From JAHQVI01 sp050330195 (GTDB lineage Bacteria > Pseudomonadota > Alphaproteobacteria > Rhizobiales > Rhodomicrobiaceae): a stretch of DNA of 44,248 nucleotides. Positions 40,253 through 44,248 of the stretch are shown one piece after another (position 1 is the stretch's first letter; every line of letters begins with the position of its first letter). The position numbers were made by a program, and so were the translations under genes. Location: NCBI GenBank assembly GCA_050330195.1, contig JBHJOB010000104.1, positions 1 through 44,248 of the forward strand, read 5' to 3'. The notes beneath the pieces are model-generated. The model worked only from the letters and a program-made list of their open reading frames with translations. It was not told the origin of the DNA and made no database searches.

Positions 40253-41323
40253 ATGTCTGAGACGTTCGAGTGGAACAGTCGCATACTGATTTTCGCTCCA
40301 CTTCAGGCCGATCAGCACGAGCTATCGAAGGCTGCAAGCAGCCGGGAACAGCATGTCCGGATCGTCGAGCCCGATAGATTGCGTGAAGAGCTTGAGCATG
40401 GGCTGGGCGTGCTGATCCTGACCGAGGAAGCACTCGGTCCGGCGACAACGCAGCTTCTTCAGGATTGGGCGGACCAGCAGCCGGATTGGGGTGCGCCGCC
40501 CATCCTGATCCTGCTTCGTGACAGCTCGCGCCCTCCGCTGGCGTTGCGGTCGTTGCTCACCTATAGCGGGCATTCTCAGCCAAGCATCATGCTCCTGAAC
40601 CGGCCGACGCCGCCTGAGGTGCTGCAAAACGCAATTTCAACTGCATTGCAGACCCGGCAACAGCAGATCCGCATCCGCGATCAAATGGACGAGTTGGAGC
40701 AGAACCGCCAGCGAATGGAAATGCTGGCGCATGAGCTTCAGCACCGGGCGAAGAACAACCTCGTCAGACTCCACAGCATCCTGCGGCAGACCTGGCGGAA
40801 TACGGCGACGCCTGAGCAATTCATCAGCCGGTTCGAGGAACGCCTGCTTGCCCTTGGCCGCGGACAGGATCTTCTCTCGCGCAATCAATGGCTTGGCGCC
40901 GAGCTTCACGAACTGGTCACCTCGGAGATTGCCGCAATGTGCGAAGATCCGGATCAGCAGCTGAGTGCGGACGGACCGTCTCTCATCCTCACTGCGAACG
41001 CCGGTCTCGGCCTGCATCTGGTTTTTCACGAACTTGCCACCAACGCCGCGAAATACGGTTCATTATCCGTCAAGGGAGGAACCGTGCATGTTCGCTGGGC
41101 GCGAATGGAGCGTGACGGCAGGGACTATCTTCATCTGACCTGGAAGGAGCTTGGCGGGCCGCCTGTAAAGCCGCCGGACCGCAACGGTTTCGGCTCCCGC
41201 CTGATCGACCTCGCGCTGACCCGTGAACTGTCCGGCGAGGCGCGGCTCGAATATCCGGTCGACGGTTTCCATTGCGAGTTGTTCGTTCCTCTTGAGCAGA
41301 TTCTAGTCGAGGACAGCGCATAG
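40253..41323 (+). CDS. HWE/HisKA_2-type sensor histidine kinase with receiver-like N-terminus
   Basis: The 356-residue soluble kinase carries its phospho-acceptor His164 in E-L-Q-H-R-A-K-N-N-L, the compact H-box of HWE/HisKA_2 kinases. The N-box is F-H-E-L-A-T-N-A-A-K-Y-G, followed by the family's W-K-E and a glycine loop G-F-G-S-R-L-I-D. Residues 1-130 look like a receiver fold (R-I-L-I-F-A-P ... L-G-V-L-I-L-T-E-E-A), but the phosphorylatable aspartate position is not conserved, so a pseudo-receiver is likely. There are no membrane segments or PAS domain. It starts 15 bases after the KaiC-like gene, which suggests the ATPase or its phosphorylation state is its input. No response regulator is adjacent. 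Confidence 0.88.
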   Translation: MSETFEWNSRILIFAPLQADQHELSKAASSREQHVRIVEPDRLREELEHGLGVLILTEEALGPATTQLLQDWADQQPDWGAPPILILLRDSSRPPLALRSLLTYSGHSQPSIMLLNRPTPPEVLQNAISTALQTRQQQIRIRDQMDELEQNRQRMEMLAHELQHRAKNNLVRLHSILRQTWRNTATPEQFISRFEERLLALGRGQDLLSRNQWLGAELHELVTSEIAAMCEDPDQQLSADGPSLILTANAGLGLHLVFHELATNAAKYGSLSVKGGTVHVRWARMERDGRDYLHLTWKELGGPPVKPPDRNGFGSRLIDLALTRELSGEARLEYPVDGFHCELFVPLEQILVEDSA

Positions 41324-41333
41324 ACGTACTCCA

Positions 41334-42563
41334 TTAACTGACGAATGGCGCATGGATTTTCGCCGCCGGGTGTTCGAAGCTGACCCGGCCATCTTTCATG
41401 CCCCACACGGGCCGTGCGATCTCGGCAACGGCAAGGGCGGGTGAGGTTGCCGGGAGGACGATGAACGTCGCGGGACTGCCGACCTCTATCGCATTGTTCC
41501 GTTTCATCAATCTGAACGGATTGTCGGCCACCATCGCGAAGCACAGCTCAAGCTCCAGCAACGTCCCGAGCTGGGCAATATTGGCGAACAGGTTCGCCAT
41601 CCGCGTCAACGAGCAGTCCCCGAAAGGCGTGAACGGGTTCAGCACATTGTTCGTGGCGATGGTGCAATTCACGCCGGCACGCATCAACTCGTGAGCAGGC
41701 GCGACGCCGCGCGGTACGGAATGCCCGTGCTCCCGCCCCATGAGAAAAAGATCGGTCGCGGGCAGGACCGTGAGCGTGATACCGGCATCCTTCAGGATTT
41801 GCGCAGTCTCCATGAGTTGCGCCTTCGGCAGCACCGACAGCTTGGTGACATGACCGATAGCCACCCGGTTCTGCCAGCGATGAGCCATGGTCTGCCGGGC
41901 GACCTCGTCGAGATGCCTCCATGACGGATCGAGGTCGAAATCGAGATGGAAGTCGAGATCGACGTCGTAGTCTCTGGCCATGACGAACAGGCGGCGGATC
42001 TGTTCGTCCGGATCGCTGTCCATATAGGGGCAGCCGCCAAGCAGGTCCGCGCCCGTGTCAAGCGCTTCGCGCAGAAGTTCTTCCGTGCCGGGATTGTTGA
42101 TCATGCCTTCCTGCGGGAAGACGCAGATCTCGACGTCGATGCCCCATGCATAATCTGCCTTGAGCTGACGGATGGCATGGAAACCCTGCAGGCCGATACC
42201 GGGGTCGATCTCGACATGGGTTCGCATGGCGTTGGTGCCTTGCACGATGGCCTTCTCGATCACGCGCCTGCCGCGCGAATGGATGTCGTCGGCGGTGAAG
42301 CGCCTCTTGGCTTCACTGACCGCCGCGACCGCGCCTTGCAGCGTGCCGGTCGCATTGGCGCAGCGGTCGAGAATACACGCCTTGTCGAGATGGATATGGC
42401 TTTCCGCGAAACCGCGCGTCAGGAGGTTGCCGCCCGCGTCGAAACAGGGCGCACCCGCTTGCACATTCGGCGCAATGTCCGTGATCGTTCCGTTCTCAAC
42501 GGCCACGTCCACCAGTGCATCGACGCCCGCCAGCCGCGCATTTCTGACGATGAACGCCGCCAC
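41334..42563 (-). CDS. Cytosine-deaminase-like amidohydrolase
   Basis: The 409-residue metal-dependent hydrolase has H56-I-H58 near the start of the barrel, F-P-Q151-E-G, H206 in F-H-L-D-F-D and H238 in I-G-H-V-T. These match the metal and substrate residues of E. coli CodA as I recall them. Two key CodA residues differ: the catalytic glutamate of H-C-D-E is Phe209, and the metal aspartate of G-H-D-D-V is Asn305. The enzyme probably acts on a different cyclic amide or amine. The start is GTG at 42563 with GGAGG eight bases upstream, directly abutting the stop of the fused Liv transporter gene, so the imported solute is probably its substrate or precursor. Confidence 0.82.
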   Translation of the reverse strand: MAAFIVRNARLAGVDALVDVAVENGTITDIAPNVQAGAPCFDAGGNLLTRGFAESHIHLDKACILDRCANATGTLQGAVAAVSEAKRRFTADDIHSRGRRVIEKAIVQGTNAMRTHVEIDPGIGLQGFHAIRQLKADYAWGIDVEICVFPQEGMINNPGTEELLREALDTGADLLGGCPYMDSDPDEQIRRLFVMARDYDVDLDFHLDFDLDPSWRHLDEVARQTMAHRWQNRVAIGHVTKLSVLPKAQLMETAQILKDAGITLTVLPATDLFLMGREHGHSVPRGVAPAHELMRAGVNCTIATNNVLNPFTPFGDCSLTRMANLFANIAQLGTLLELELCFAMVADNPFRLMKRNNAIEVGSPATFIVLPATSPALAVAEIARPVWGMKDGRVSFEHPAAKIHAPFVS

Positions 42564-44248
42564 CTATCGCGCCTCCGCGACGAGCGCCTCTGGCTCGGGT
42601 TCAGCCTTCTCCCCGCCGCCCAGATAGGCAGCCACCAGACGCTCATCCTCGCGCAGTTCCGCCGCCCGGCCTTCGGCGACGATCCGCCCCTGTTCCAGCA
42701 CATAAGCGTAATCGGCGACGGCAAGCGCCAGCGTCGCCATCTGATCGACCAGCAGGATCGTCACGCCGTCATCGCGAAGCTCGCCGAGGATCGTGTAGAG
42801 TTCATCGACCATCGCCGGGGCAAGACCGAGCGAAGGCTCGTCGAGCAGCAGAACCTTCGGCTTGGCCATCAGTCCACGGGCAATCGCCATCATCTGCTGT
42901 TCGCCCCCGGACAACAGCCCCGCCTGCGTGTCCAGACGATTGCGCAGCCGCGGGAAGCGCTTCAGAATGATCTCGATCTCCTTTGCCTCGACGGCGCCTC
43001 CGCGTCTATAGGCTCCCAGCTCGATATTTTCCCGCGCCGTCAGTTCAGGGAAGACCTGCCGTCCCTCGGGCACGAGGATCAGCCCTTGCTCGACAATGCC
43101 GTGAGGCAGCTTCCGTTGAATGAGTTCGTCGTTCAGGACGATATTGCCTTCGACGGGGCGCAGGAGCCCCGAAAGCGCGGCAAGGAAGGTGGACTTGCCC
43201 GCGCCGTTCGCCCCCAGCAGCGCCACCATTTCACCGGCGCGCACCTTCATGGAAACCGACCTGAGAACCGGCGCGGCTCCATAGCCTGCCGTCAGATTCA
43301 GCGTTTCCAGAACAGGCGTTTCGGACGTCGCGAGCGCCGCCCCGCGCGGTTTTGCACTTGTCGCCCCATCGCCCAGATAGGCGGCGATCACCTTGGGATC
43401 GTTGCGGATCTCGGCCGCCGTTCCAATCGCGATCGGCTCACCTGCATCCATCGCCAGAATGCGGTCGGAGATGCCCATGACCAGTTCCATGTCATGCTCG
43501 ACAAGAACGACCGCGATCCCGGCATCCGCCAGTTTGCGCAGCAGGACGGCCAGTCTCTGCTTGTCGCCTTGCATCAGCCCTGCGGCCGGTTCGTCGAGCA
43601 GCAGAATGCCCGGTCGCGTGGCCAGCGAGCGAGCGATTTCCACCAGACGCCGGTCCACATGGGGCAGGTCGCCCGCGCGCTTGTTGACATCGCCGTCGAA
43701 GCCGCAATAGCGCAGGAGACCGGCGGCGAGCGCCCTGTTCTCCGCCGAGGCCATGGGGCGGAATGCCGAGCCGAGCGCACCGTTCGGAATGCCCGCAATG
43801 ACGTTTTCGACGACGCTCATGTTCTCGAACAGGCGCGTGGTCTGATAGGTGCGGGCGATCCCGTAACGCGCGGTGACGTCGGCAGGCTGACCGGCGAGGT
43901 TCGTGCCGCCAACACGGATCGCGCCAGTCGCGGGTTTGTAGAAGCCGGAAACGATGTTGAGGACCGTCGTCTTGCCCGCGCCGTTGGGGCCGATGATCGA
44001 AGTAACGTCCCCCGCCTTGGCGGCGAAGGATACATCATCGACCGCACGCACACCGCCAAAGGAAATGCCAATACCGTTCACTTCGAGCCGCTCGGGCTTG
44101 CCGTAACCCTTGATGAACGCCTGAATAGTGGCCTCCGGCAGAGCATCCGTCCGCTGATGACGTTGCGGGAGGAATCGGGCAATCGTGCCGACGATGCCGC
44201 GCGGCGCAACGAGCAGCACGACGATCAGCAGTCCGCCGAAGAACAACA
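42564..44248 (-). CDS. Fused LivM-LivG-LivF branched-chain-type ABC transporter, 5' end outside window
   Basis: The visible part, about 560 residues, begins with the last membrane helix of a LivM-type permease (L-L-I-V-V-L-L-V-A-P-R-G-I-V-G). It then carries two ATPase domains in one chain. The first (LivG-like) has Walker A G-P-N-G-A-G-K-T-T and Walker B I-L-L-L-D-E-P-A-A-G-L, but a degenerate signature, L-P-H-V-D-R-R. The second (LivF-like) has Walker A G-A-N-G-A-G-K-S-T and a normal signature L-S-G-G-E-Q-Q. The C-terminus is a Pro/Glu/Ala tail. The chain is therefore a permease-ATPase-ATPase fusion truncated by the window edge. It directly precedes the amidohydrolase gene, so the substrate is probably a small amide or nitrogen heterocycle rather than leucine. 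Confidence 0.9.
   Translation of the reverse strand, partial: LFFGGLLIVVLLVAPRGIVGTIARFLPQRHQRTDALPEATIQAFIKGYGKPERLEVNGIGISFGGVRAVDDVSFAAKAGDVTSIIGPNGAGKTTVLNIVSGFYKPATGAIRVGGTNLAGQPADVTARYGIARTYQTTRLFENMSVVENVIAGIPNGALGSAFRPMASAENRALAAGLLRYCGFDGDVNKRAGDLPHVDRRLVEIARSLATRPGILLLDEPAAGLMQGDKQRLAVLLRKLADAGIAVVLVEHDMELVMGISDRILAMDAGEPIAIGTAAEIRNDPKVIAAYLGDGATSAKPRGAALATSETPVLETLNLTAGYGAAPVLRSVSMKVRAGEMVALLGANGAGKSTFLAALSGLLRPVEGNIVLNDELIQRKLPHGIVEQGLILVPEGRQVFPELTARENIELGAYRRGGAVEAKEIEIILKRFPRLRNRLDTQAGLLSGGEQQMMAIARGLMAKPKVLLLDEPSLGLAPAMVDELYTILGELRDDGVTILLVDQMATLALAVADYAYVLEQGRIVAEGRAAELREDERLVAAYLGGGEKAEPEPEALVAEAR

Overview
The window is high-GC DNA with alphaproteobacterial gene content. 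It most likely comes from a methylotrophic member of the Hyphomicrobiales (Rhizobiales), but I cannot name a genus from sequence alone. Its core, about 0.5 to 21.6 kb, is a lanthanide-type methanol oxidation island. It holds xoxF, xoxG and xoxJ, PQQ synthesis genes pqqBCDE, both enzymes that start glutathione-dependent formaldehyde oxidation (frmA at the left, gfa at 17.8 kb), and the accessory proteins that accompany periplasmic PQQ dehydrogenases.

Layout, left to right. A truncated metallopeptidase and frmA open the window. Next come a small exported protein and a leftward three-gene operon: pentapeptide-repeat protein, metallo-beta-lactamase-fold hydrolase and fused SoxYZ-like carrier. These run divergently from rightward xoxF-xoxG-xoxJ-CXXCW protein. 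A 12-bp hairpin with a T-run separates xoxF from xoxG. A leftward set follows (TTG-started ABC binding protein, beta-propeller, cupredoxin-like protein, coiled-coil protein). A rightward set follows that (DUF3280-like protein and a complete NitT/TauT-type ABC transporter). A leftward ABC-2 permease and ATPase then complete what looks like a PedA1A2BC/Lut-type transporter, a class linked to lanthanide uptake. gfa and convergent pqqBCDE close the island. No pqqA, mxa genes, lanmodulin or TonB receptor was seen.

From 21.9 to 31 kb, a LysR regulator stands divergent to a rightward operon. That operon encodes a polyamine-type ABC transporter, a class III aminotransferase, an acetylpolyamine-amidohydrolase-like deacetylase, a RidA protein and a flavin amine or amino-acid oxidase. 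Together they read as a pathway for importing, deacylating and oxidising an amine. Between 31 and 37.6 kb are a DUF547 protein, an MsbA-type ABC exporter, an XdhC split into two genes with no molybdenum hydroxylase nearby, a second DadA-like oxidase and a small His-rich exported protein.

At 38 to 41.3 kb, three closely spaced genes form a signalling operon: a Crp-type regulator, a two-domain KaiC-like ATPase and an HWE-type histidine kinase. No KaiB is visible. The KaiC lacks the catalytic glutamates in its first domain and keeps only one of the two clock phosphorylation residues. The right edge carries a cytosine-deaminase-like amidohydrolase directly behind a LivM-LivG-LivF fusion that runs off the window.

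I found no rRNA, tRNA, CRISPR array, insertion sequence or prophage.
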